DNA from: Rhodococcus rhodochrous
GTDB taxonomy: Bacteria > Actinomycetota > Actinomycetes > Mycobacteriales > Mycobacteriaceae
Length of the DNA: 64,000 bases
Assembly (NCBI RefSeq): GCF_014854695.1
Contig: NZ_CP027560.1
Location: 21,316-85,315 of the forward strand
Direction of reading: 5' to 3'
How positions within the stretch are numbered: the stretch's first letter is position 1; the number at the start of each line of letters is the position of its first letter. Positions 42,742-49,361 of the stretch are shown here, in pieces. The translations under genes were made by a program, and so were the position numbers. The notes beneath the pieces are model-generated. The model was not told where the DNA came from. It searched no databases and saw nothing but the letters and a program-made list of their open reading frames with translations.

Positions 42742-43499
42742 CAGGCGAACTCCTCGTATCGCAGGATTTCCATCTCGGCGAGGGGGAACCAGAACAGGAT
42801 CCGCTCGTAGTCCTCGGGGTAGTTGTCTTTGATCGGCTTGAGGTAGTCGTAGCGGATGCCGTCGATCGACCGGCCGTTTCCGTACAGGCCCTTCTTGAAC
42901 CGCGGGTTGGGCTTGCCACCGAGGTACTGGCCGAACATGTCGTAGTCCGGGCCCAGGGTGATGCCGCGGTCCTCGATCGTCTGGCGCACGTCGCTGATGC
43001 CGAAGTCCCAGATCGGGGACTGGCGGCGGGTGCGTTCCTTGATCGCCCCGTGCACCTTGATCGCCATGCGGCGCTGCGCGGAGTCGGTGGCGCGCACGCC
43101 GTCGAGGATCCAGGTGTCCTCCTCGGCGAACGCCATGCGCATGAGCAGGTCCCATTCCTCGCGGGTGGGGCTCGGAAGGTTCGCTGCTTCGATGACGGCG
43201 AGCCGTTCGGGGGTCTGGTAGACGAAGTTGTTGAGGCGCCGGTAGAAGCCGTCCGAGGGCAGGTCGATGATGTGCTGGCCGAAGTAGTCCTCGTAGCGTT
43301 TGAGGTCGTCCTCGATGAACTTCAGGCCGGGGACGGCGGATTTGTGGATCGGGATGACCTCGATGCCGTAGCGCTCGCACATGATCCACACGCAGATCGA
43401 GTCCTTGCCGCGCGAGAAGTTGAGGATCACGGGGCGTTTTTCGGCAGCGAGGTTCTCGAACATCGTCGACGAGGGTGGAATGCCGTCGATTTCGATCAC
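42741..43499 (-). CDS. PAPS reductase-like PP-loop protein
   Basis: 252 residues. The PP-loop motif is VILNFSRGKDSICVWIMCER (about 25-44) with the SxGKDS-like nucleotide loop, then IPIHKSAVPGLKFIEDDLKRYEDYFG. Phage members of this family are often annotated as phosphoadenosine phosphosulfate reductases, but related PP-loop enzymes modify nucleic acids (DndC, tRNA thiolases). No C-terminal CxxC redox motif of true PAPS reductases is visible. Substrate unknown. Confidence 0.75.
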   Translation of the reverse strand: MIEIDGIPPSSTMFENLAAEKRPVILNFSRGKDSICVWIMCERYGIEVIPIHKSAVPGLKFIEDDLKRYEDYFGQHIIDLPSDGFYRRLNNFVYQTPERLAVIEAANLPSPTREEWDLLMRMAFAEEDTWILDGVRATDSAQRRMAIKVHGAIKERTRRQSPIWDFGISDVRQTIEDRGITLGPDYDMFGQYLGGKPNPRFKKGLYGNGRSIDGIRYDYLKPIKDNYPEDYERILFWFPLAEMEILRYEEFA

Positions 43500-43554
43500 T
43501 GGATACCTCCTGGTCAGGTCGGGCCGGCGGCGGGGTTCGCCGCCGGCCTGGGGG

Positions 43555-43773
43555 TCACTGCGGGGTGCGCGCGCTGTAGCGGGCGAGCCGGTCGCGCCAG
43601 GCGGCGCGGAGCTGGTCTTCGGCCCAGGTGGGGATCTCGGTGCGCGGGGAGGCGTCGAGGCCGAGGGAGCGGGCCTGCTTCGCGAACATCGGTGCGACGG
43701 TGAGGATCGTGATCGGGATGTCGCGTTGCTGCGCCTGGTCGACGCAGTCGGTGAGGATGTCGCCGAGTGTCAT
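43555..43773 (-). CDS. small hypothetical protein (72 aa)
   Basis: 72 residues from the ATG at 43773 (MTLGDILTDCVDQAQQRDIP), first gene of the leftward operon after the non-coding block. Mixed alpha/beta, with IPTWAEDQLRAAWRDRLARY at the end. A hairpin GCCGGCGGC / GCCGCCGGC (about 43523-43548) separates it from the PP-loop gene. No family recognised. Confidence 0.6.
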   Translation of the reverse strand: MTLGDILTDCVDQAQQRDIPITILTVAPMFAKQARSLGLDASPRTEIPTWAEDQLRAAWRDRLARYSARTPQ

Positions 43774-43838
43774 GGCGGTGCCTTCCAGTGGGTGTAGGGG
43801 TGTGGGACCGGTGCCAGCCGGTGAAGCGTCGAAGTCCG

Positions 43839-44308
43839 CACATGGTGGACTTCTGTTGCTGCCCTTGGTGATTCCCTGATTGGTCATACTGGGAAGTATT
43901 GCCAAGTATGGGCCCATAGTCAACCTGTTGGGCCCTGCAGGGGCCCCCAGCAGGGGAGATGTCCACATGGGGCCCTAGGAGCTTCACAGGGGCCCTGCAG
44001 GGCCCAGGGGTACCCAGGGGTACCCCTAGAGGTCTACAGGGCCCACAGGGGCCCCTAGAGGGCCCCAGGGCCCCAGGGGATCACCAGGGCAGACCAGGGC
44101 CCCATAGGGCCCCAGGGGACCACCTACAGGGGCCCTGCAGGGCCCCAGAAAGTGCCCTCTACCTGCAGGGTTGCACAGTATGGGTCCATACTGTAGATTA
44201 CTTCTCAGCAGGGCCCCACAGGGGAGACTGCCAGCAGGGCCCAGGGCCCTGCAGGGTACATCACTGTACTGCCCAGTACAGCAGATGGTTGCCCCAACAT
44301 CTACATAT
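43839..44308. other. CpG-free GGGCCC palindrome array (non-coding)
   Basis: No CG dinucleotide occurs for 470 bp, although the block is G+C-rich and the rest of the window is full of CpG. By eye, GGGCCC occurs about 17 times between 43910 and 44249, often inside GGGGCCCTGCAGGGCCC-like units; CCTGCAGG occurs about five times and GGGTACCC twice. No convincing gene is present. It separates the leftward late operon from the rightward small genes and lies near the terminase genes. Confidence 0.85.
44171..44199 (+). promoter_or_regulatory. putative promoter with palindrome in its spacer
   Basis: TTGCAC (44171-44176) and TAGATT (44194-44199) are 17 bp apart, a plausible -35/-10 pair. The palindrome ACAGTATGGGTCCATACTGT (44175-44194) fills the spacer. 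A related palindrome CTGTACTG-cc-CAGTACAG is at 44264-44281. Likely a regulated rightward promoter for the genes from 44499. Confidence 0.45.
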
Positions 44309-44498
44309 CGTCTGTTGCCTTATCTACCCCCAGGGGTAGGGGCGCCAGTGAAAGGCCACTGGCACGGGCTCCCTACCTCGCATGTCCTTTGAGAACTCCA
44401 CAGTGTGAATCAGCAATGACACAAAGTGTCAGCGTGTGCGGCGCATACGCACCGACACCTGTGTCTGACACCCACAATTCCCTGGAAGGGGAGCATCC
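44309..44498 (+). promoter_or_regulatory. leader upstream of the rightward genes
   Basis: Contains CCCCAGGGG (about 44328) and GCCAGTG / CACTGGC (44343-44363) hairpins, TGACACAAAGTGTCA (44418-44432) and the strong ribosome site GGAAGGGGAG before the ATG at 44499. No promoter elements are certain. Confidence 0.4.
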
Positions 44499-44999
44499 AT
44501 GTCGAAGAAGTCCAACGCCGAAGCCGAGCCCATGCTGGCGACGGAGAAGCTGGCATTCAACCCCGACTTCGGGGACGTCCTGGGCGCGCTGATGCAGGCA
44601 GGCTGGTCATACTCGATCGAGCACGCCCGCATCAACGAATCGGTCATGCGGACCATCGTCACCGGCAGCGTTATCGGTGTCGACGGCCAGCCGCACCCGA
44701 AAGCCCGTGACATCCAGATTGTCTGGGAGTACGTGGACGGCGAGTGGTTCTGCGACCGTGACAAGACCGGCACAGTCCGGCACACGGGCAAGGGCGAGGT
44801 CATCGAACCCAAGACGGCGGATCAATTGATCATCTACGCCGGCAAGTACGCGCCCGAGTGGATCTTTGCAGGCATCGAAGCCAAGCCGACGCGCAAGCCG
44901 AAGCAAAAGGCCATCGGTGACGGCAAGACCCAGCACGAACCCGACGAGGCGGACGAGCCCGCGACCGGTCTGGTCGACGAGGAAACCGTCGAGGAATAG
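44499..44999 (+). CDS. hypothetical protein (166 aa)
   Basis: 166 residues (MSKKSNAEAEPMLATEKLAF), the first rightward gene after the CpG-free block, with a strong ribosome site. The middle (about 60-125) is beta-rich (RDIQIVWEYVDGEWFCDRDK), and the tail is acidic (EPDEADEPATGLVDEETVEE), as in single-strand DNA-binding or inhibitor proteins. No family is recognised. Confidence 0.75.
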   Translation: MSKKSNAEAEPMLATEKLAFNPDFGDVLGALMQAGWSYSIEHARINESVMRTIVTGSVIGVDGQPHPKARDIQIVWEYVDGEWFCDRDKTGTVRHTGKGEVIEPKTADQLIIYAGKYAPEWIFAGIEAKPTRKPKQKAIGDGKTQHEPDEADEPATGLVDEETVEE

Positions 45000-45072
45000 C
45001 CGTCCTGCCCCTGCCCGGCCCCATGCCGGGCGGGGGTCCACTTCTCCAACACCAGCAGAAAGCGTGGAAGCA

Positions 45073-45825
45073 ATGGCCGACAACAAGATTCTCGCCCGTA
45101 TCAAGGCGCTGCTCGCGAAGGCGGACAGTGTCGAGGGGACGCCGGAGGCGGATACTTTCCGTGACAAGGCGTTCGAGCTGCTGGCCAAGTACGGCATCGA
45201 CGAGTCGATGACGCGCACGGCCGGGGGCGACGGCCCAATCCCGGGTGACACCATGCGCGCGGCGACGTTCTCGTACCCGGAGGATATGTACGGCTACGAG
45301 AAGATGCTGTTGGTGCATCGGGTGGGGCAGGCGTTGCACTGCTCGGCAGTGCAGCTGCGGAACGAGAACACCATCCAGCTGTTCGGGCTCGCCCGGCACA
45401 TGGAGCGTGCGAAGTTCCTCATCGACCTGCTCATGCCTCAGATGATCAACAGTGCCTCCAAGGCGCGTCCGGCCAATCCGTTCGAGCGGCTGGATTTGCA
45501 GGCTGCCAAGCGTGACCTGCAGAGCCATCGGGCGGAGTACATGGTCGGGTTCGCCGACACCGTGCACGAGCGGATCAAGGAATCCGAGCGCAGGGCTGCG
45601 GGCGATTACGACCGCGAGCAGGGTGGTACCGGGGCTGCGGTGCAGCTTGCCAGTGACTTCGATCGCGCACGGCGCGCGATGCAGAAGAAGTATCCGAACC
45701 TGGTTTCGGCTCGGGGCAAGCGGTACGGCGGCGAGGGGTACAGCGCGGGTCGGGCTGCGGGCAATGCGGCCGACATCGGGAACACCCGGGTCGGTAGCGG
45801 GTCCAAGGCGGCGATCGGCGGGTAG
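45073..45825 (+). CDS. DUF2786-family protein
   Basis: 250 residues from the ATG at 45073, with GGAAG upstream. The N-terminal ILARIKALLAKADSVEGTPEA...FRDKAFELLAKYGID is the DUF2786 signature, a helical domain found in phage and actinobacterial proteins. A helical middle and a Gly-rich C-terminus follow (GGEGYSAGRAAGNAADIG). Function unknown. Confidence 0.8.
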   Translation: MADNKILARIKALLAKADSVEGTPEADTFRDKAFELLAKYGIDESMTRTAGGDGPIPGDTMRAATFSYPEDMYGYEKMLLVHRVGQALHCSAVQLRNENTIQLFGLARHMERAKFLIDLLMPQMINSASKARPANPFERLDLQAAKRDLQSHRAEYMVGFADTVHERIKESERRAAGDYDREQGGTGAAVQLASDFDRARRAMQKKYPNLVSARGKRYGGEGYSAGRAAGNAADIGNTRVGSGSKAAIGG

Positions 45826-45831
45826 CGGGCG

Positions 45832-45859
45832 GGCCCTCACCTTCGGGTGGGGGCCTGTT
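45832..45859 (+). terminator. terminator after the DUF2786 gene
   Basis: GGCCCTCACC-ttcg-GGTGGGGGCC (one T-G pair) followed by TGTTT, seven bases after the stop codon. Confidence 0.75.
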
Positions 45860-46239
45860 TGCGTTGTCGGGTTCGGGACGGTCGGGTGGACCGTTGGTCC
45901 CTTGTCCGTTACTTTCCCGTTTAAACGTGATTTACCGCACATTACCTTCTAGTTAAACCGGGCGTAACCGGACAAAATTATGACGTAACCCACAGTTACG
46001 AATACCGACCGGTACGGAAAAAACCCGCAGCTCAACCCACCGATAGAGAACCGGTCGGTCTCCACAATCGCTCCTACCCCGGAGGGCGTTACACCCCCGT
46101 CGGGCAAGCATCCAGACGGTATTTCCACCGCTTCCCGGTGTCGCGCCTCGATGGTTGAATCGGCCACAACAAGAAAAGAGGGAACGCGCAGCTGTGCGTT
46201 CGAGCCTCCCCGCAGCCACCATCAGCAGGAGAGACGCCA
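45860..46239. other. A+T-richer intergenic region with GTAAC motifs
   Basis: 380 bp with no supported gene. From about 45910 to 46050 it is clearly richer in A+T, with GTTTAAAC-like and TTAAACCGG stretches and at least five GTAAC/GTTAC words (for example GCGTAACCGG, ACGTAACCCACAGTTACG). Two leftward open frames exist but lack protein-like composition. It probably holds promoters for the genes from 46240. Confidence 0.5.
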
Positions 46240-46488
46240 GTGCGTTCCACGCCCGAAACCCGCTCGGTCGCCACCAATCTCGGTGAGAACATCACCGTCG
46301 ACCACGCGGTGATCGACGACATCCCGTTCGTCACGATCCACGCCCGCATGGCCGAGGGGCTGGCCGACCTGAGCCCAGCGGCCGCACGGGACCTCGGGCG
46401 CATCCTCATCTCGTCGGCCGACGCCGCCGAGGGCATCCGAGACGTGGTCGCCGAGCGCGACAGCACCCCTTCCGTTCTGGCCTCATAA
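46240..46488 (+). CDS. hypothetical protein (82 aa)
   Basis: 82 residues from a GTG at 46240 with AGGAGAG upstream. A beta part (VDHAVIDDIPFVTIHARMAE) is followed by a helix (LSPAAARDLGRILISSADAAEGI). The arrangement resembles small regulators common in actinobacteria, but no family is assigned. Confidence 0.7.
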   Translation: MRSTPETRSVATNLGENITVDHAVIDDIPFVTIHARMAEGLADLSPAAARDLGRILISSADAAEGIRDVVAERDSTPSVLAS

Positions 46489-46507
46489 CCACGGAAGGAG
46501 GTGTGCC

Positions 46508-46876
46508 ATGACGCGCACCCTCGACAGTATGACCGCAACATCTACATTGTCGGCCCGACATCCCGCGCCTATCATGCGGGGCATGGTCTCACGACGAAAT
46601 CTGAACGCCTTGACCGAGCTCGGCGAGCGCCGACGCACGCTCGTCGCCGAGCTGGCCGAGCTCGACGCGGCGATCGACAAGAACCTCACCAAGACCTACC
46701 TCGAAGGCTGGACCTGGGAGGAACTGCGCGAGGCGTCGTCGTTGTCGCAGGGACCGCTGGCGAACCGGCTGCGCAAGCTCGGCCTGATCAAGCCGGGCGC
46801 CGACCGCAAGAAGCCCGCGGCCATCGAGCGCCGCGGGCAACAGCGCACCGAGCGACTGAACGAGACGAAGGACTGA
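46508..46876 (+). CDS. helix-turn-helix protein (122 aa)
   Basis: 122 residues from the ATG at 46508, preceded by AAGGAGG; an internal ATG at 46583 is an alternative. A helical start (LGERRRTLVAELAELDAAIDKNL) leads to a helix-turn-helix (GWTWEELREASSLSQGPLANRLRKLGL). Likely a small DNA-binding regulator. Its stop is one base from the next ATG. Confidence 0.7.
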   Translation: MTRTLDSMTATSTLSARHPAPIMRGMVSRRNLNALTELGERRRTLVAELAELDAAIDKNLTKTYLEGWTWEELREASSLSQGPLANRLRKLGLIKPGADRKKPAAIERRGQQRTERLNETKD

Positions 46877-46877
46877 G

Positions 46878-47240
46878 ATGACCGACCCCGCACTGGGCGA
46901 CCCGACCCCCACCCCGAAGAAGCGCCGGCAGTGGCCGTGGCTCGTGGGGTCGGCGCTCGTGGCGGGGATCGCGATCGTCGCCGGCCTGGGCAAGGGTGAG
47001 CCCAGCGACAACGAGCGGATGGTCACGCTGTGTCAGAAGGTCGTGACCGACGATGCGGTCGCGCCGTCGACGGTGACGTTCGTCAGCTCGCAGGTCGTCG
47101 CGGATGCCGACGGCGGCTGGACGGTCTCGGGTGAGCTGGACGGGCAGAACGTGTTCGGGGCGATGCTCCGCTCACCGTATGCCTGCAAGCTGACCTATCA
47201 CGAGGACCGTGGCTTGTTCTCGGCTCGGATCACCGGCTGA
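46878..47240 (+). CDS. membrane-anchored small protein (120 aa)
   Basis: 120 residues (MTDPALGDPTPTPKKRRQWP). One membrane segment (about 20-38, WLVGSALVAGIAIVAGLG) precedes an outer domain with two Cys (VTLCQKVV and YACKLTYH). It resembles small actinobacterial membrane proteins with a hydrophilic outer part. A role in exclusion of other phages or cell-surface change is only a guess. Confidence 0.7.
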   Translation: MTDPALGDPTPTPKKRRQWPWLVGSALVAGIAIVAGLGKGEPSDNERMVTLCQKVVTDDAVAPSTVTFVSSQVVADADGGWTVSGELDGQNVFGAMLRSPYACKLTYHEDRGLFSARITG

Positions 47241-47252
47241 TCGGTTACCGGC

Positions 47253-47285
47253 AGACCCCGGCGTGCTTCGGCGCGACCGGGGTCT
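47253..47285. terminator. bidirectional terminator between convergent operons
   Basis: AGACCCCGG / CCGGGGTCT (47253-47261 and 47277-47285) followed by TCTGC. It separates the rightward 44.5-47.2 kb genes from the end of the leftward 64-47.3 kb operon. Confidence 0.75.
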
Positions 47286-47289
47286 TCTG

Positions 47290-47514
47290 CTATCCGGGGC
47301 CGTGCGGGTTCGCGCCTTTGCGTTCGCCGACGTAGATCCCGAAGACCCGTTTGTAGTAGACGCTGGCCAGGCCTTTCGCGCGGCGCTCGGACATGTGTTT
47401 GCGCAGCAGGGCGACCAGCCGGGTCCACGCGCCGTCCTGCGGGGTGGCCCAGCGGGCGAGGCCTTCGCCGCGGGTCCAGTAGTGGCGGAAGGGGTCGCGG
47501 TTGGGGGAGTCCAT
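47290..47514 (-). CDS. small basic protein (74 aa)
   Basis: 74 residues from the ATG at 47514 (MDSPNRDPFRHYWTRGEGLA), with GGAGG upstream. It is rich in Arg, Lys and Trp, with WATPQDGAWTRLVALLRKHMS and ASVYYKRVFGIYVGERKG. No family recognised; last gene of the leftward operon. Confidence 0.65.
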   Translation of the reverse strand: MDSPNRDPFRHYWTRGEGLARWATPQDGAWTRLVALLRKHMSERRAKGLASVYYKRVFGIYVGERKGANPHGPG

Positions 47515-47585
47515 GCGATCACCTCCGAAGGTGGGGTTCCGGCCCGGCGCAGCTGCACCTCGCCTGCTGAACAGGAATCCAGGCG

Positions 47586-47810
47586 TCATGGGTGCGCTTT
47601 CGGTTCCGGTGTCTCGTCTGCCGGACCTGAGAGACCGGGGGCGTTGACGCCGGGGCGGAACGTTTCGGCACCGGCCGCAGCGTGGCGCTCGTCGAGCAGC
47701 ACGTCGATGCGGCGGGTGAGTATCTGGTGGAACCGGTCGTCGGGCGCGCGCCGTCGCAGGGCGACGACGTGGGCGAGGTACCGGTCGAGGTCAGCGGGGG
47801 ACCGTGCCAT
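47586..47810 (-). CDS. small helical protein (74 aa)
   Basis: 74 residues (MARSPADLDRYLAHVVALRR), a helical, basic protein with a Pro-rich tail, overlapping the preceding gene by 20 bp. No family recognised. Confidence 0.6.
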   Translation of the reverse strand: MARSPADLDRYLAHVVALRRRAPDDRFHQILTRRIDVLLDERHAAAGAETFRPGVNAPGLSGPADETPEPKAHP

Positions 47811-48015
47811 GTGCCGGCTCGCGGTGGCGGCGGCTGAGGTACCTGTTCATCTGGTCGATGGCGTCGGAGGAGACGTGGAGGGGTCCGGGCACGTTCTGGA
47901 CCTGGGGGACGCGCGGGACCTGGCCGGTGAAGGCGGTCGCGGGCAGGGTCGGTCCGGGCAGCGGGTGCAGTCGGTGTGCGAGGGCGCGCAGCCGGTTGGC
48001 GAGGCGTCGTCTCAT
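47791..48015 (-). CDS. small basic protein (74 aa)
   Basis: 74 residues (MRRRLANRLRALAHRLHPLP). A basic N-terminal helix, a Pro-rich middle and VSSDAIDQMNRYLSRRHREP at the end. ATGA overlap with the preceding gene supports it. No family recognised. Confidence 0.6.
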   Translation of the reverse strand: MRRRLANRLRALAHRLHPLPGPTLPATAFTGQVPRVPQVQNVPGPLHVSSDAIDQMNRYLSRRHREPAHGTVPR

Positions 48016-48455
48016 GTCTGGTCACCACCTTCGGTCAGGATCGCGTCGATCTCGTTGCGCAGGCGCATGAGGTCGGCGGTGTCGTAGGCGCGGCCTTCCC
48101 AGATCGGGCGCATCCGCACGTGCTCGTCGGCGCGCACGATCAGCTGGCGGCCTTCGGTGACCTGCCGTAGCAGGTCGGCGCGGAGCGTGCGCTCGTCGTC
48201 GGTCATGGGGCCGGTGGCCTCGAAGCCGACGTTGAGGTCGGCGACGAACATCGACAGGCGGGCGATGACCGCGGAGTCCGGGTCGGAGGTGATCTCGATG
48301 GACTGGTCGCGCGGGATGAGCACGGCCTGGCCGTTGAGGCGGATGGTGTTCGGCTTGACCACGCCGATTCGGCGCAGGTGTACGGCGTCCTCGTCGCGGA
48401 CGCGCTCGACGAGGTCGAGCGAGACACCGGAGGGCTGGGTCTTGGGGTCGGTCAT
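48012..48455 (-). CDS. hypothetical protein (147 aa)
   Basis: 147 residues from the ATG at 48455, with GAACAGGAG upstream. It has a beta-rich core (LRRIGVVKPNTIRLNGQAVLIPRDQSIEITSDPDSAVIARLSMFVADLNVGF) followed by a helical end. Proteins of this pattern are common in early regions of actinophages. Function unknown. Confidence 0.7.
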   Translation of the reverse strand: MTDPKTQPSGVSLDLVERVRDEDAVHLRRIGVVKPNTIRLNGQAVLIPRDQSIEITSDPDSAVIARLSMFVADLNVGFEATGPMTDDERTLRADLLRQVTEGRQLIVRADEHVRMRPIWEGRAYDTADLMRLRNEIDAILTEGGDQT

Positions 48456-48580
48456 GCGGGGCTCCTGTTCGGTTGTCGAGGCCCCGGCCGCGCTCCCGAG
48501 GTAGCGGAAACGGCGCGGCCGGGGCTTCTGGTCCCCCGGCGCGGCGCTCACCGGCGCCAGCGAGGCGCTGCCGGGGGAAG

Positions 48581-49099
48581 TCAGAGATTGCGGAGTTGCT
48601 GGTTCAGCTCGAACTGGCGCTGCGCGATGGCGTCGAGGGCGGCGCGTTTGCGCTGTTCCAGGGAGCGTTTGCGCTCACCGGTGACCGGCTTGCGTTCGCT
48701 GCGGACGCCGCGGGTGGAGGAGACGCCGAGTTTGTAGTTGAACTCGTGCGTGACGTCGATCGACTCTTTTTGCAGGCGCTTGAGCTCGGTGTTGATCTCG
48801 TCCTTGGTCATCGCGGGCTTGGGTGCGGGCGCGGGCTTCTTCGCCGGTGCGGTGGTCTTCTTGGCGGGAGCGGCCTTCTTCGCGGCGCTCTTCTTGGCGG
48901 GAGCGGTTTTCTTCGCCGGAGCCTTCGCCGGAGCCTTCTTCGCGCTGGTCTTCTTGGCGGGAGCCTTCTTGGCGGGAGCCTTCTTGGCGGCGGTCTTCTT
49001 CGCCGGTTCGGCGCTGCTGCCACGCCCGCCCCGTTTGAGGCCCTTGAGGGCACGGGAGATCGCGGCCTTGTGAGCTGCGGTGAGGAACCTACGCGCCAT
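48581..49099 (-). CDS. histone-like AKK-repeat protein with NUMOD3-like start
   Basis: 172 residues. It begins RRFLTAAHKAAISRALKGLK, similar to the NUMOD3 DNA-binding motif (xxxAHxxxISxALKG). Then about 70 residues of PAKK/AKKAPAKK repeats as in histone H1 or the tails of actinobacterial HupB. A coiled C-terminal helix follows. It should bind DNA non-specifically and could compact phage or host DNA. The repeat is too regular to be chance. Confidence 0.75.
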   Translation of the reverse strand: MARRFLTAAHKAAISRALKGLKRGGRGSSAEPAKKTAAKKAPAKKAPAKKTSAKKAPAKAPAKKTAPAKKSAAKKAAPAKKTTAPAKKPAPAPKPAMTKDEINTELKRLQKESIDVTHEFNYKLGVSSTRGVRSERKPVTGERKRSLEQRKRAALDAIAQRQFELNQQLRNL

Positions 49100-49356
49100 G
49101 GGGCATCCCTTTCGTTCAGACGCGACGACCCCGCCTTCTTGGGGAAGCAGGCGGGGCCGTCGGGTCTCGATATTCAGTTGTCCATCGAACGCCTGAGCCG
49201 TAGTTGTTCGATGCACTGCCGGTGGTGGGCTCCCACCGTGTGGAGAGTGGTCACGCGGTGGGGGCTTTCGGCAGTGGATTGTGGGCGCGAATCCGGTCTG
49301 GTTTTTTCGACACGTGTGGCGCGAGACGACACATTACGTCGTTTTCCCAGGACTGT
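49100..49356. other. 257-bp gap with hairpins upstream of the histone-like gene
   Basis: CGACGACCCCGCC / GGCGGGGCCGTCG (about 49123-49161, one mismatch) and CCCACCGTG / CACGCGGTGGG (about 49232-49264) form stems, and TGTCTAGT overlaps the thyX stop (49352-49361). It probably holds thyX termination and the leader of the histone-like gene. No gene seen. Confidence 0.45.
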
Positions 49357-49361
49357 CTAGT
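49352..49361 (+). promoter_or_regulatory. operator-like ACTGTCTAGT over the thyX stop
   Basis: One copy of the recurring TGTCTAGT element; its CTA is the complement of the thyX stop codon TAG. Confidence 0.35.

Noticed and set aside
42005..43900. Insertion sequence or transposase
   Set aside because: No DDE or HUH transposase-like protein and no terminal repeats with target duplications were seen here or elsewhere in the window.
43959..44392. Rightward open frames through the CpG-free block
   Set aside because: Translations are low-complexity Gly/Pro/Gln strings made by the palindromes, without a ribosome site.
45949..46222. Two leftward frames in the A+T-richer gap
   Set aside because: They lack ribosome sites, and the third-codon-position pattern differs from the surrounding genes.
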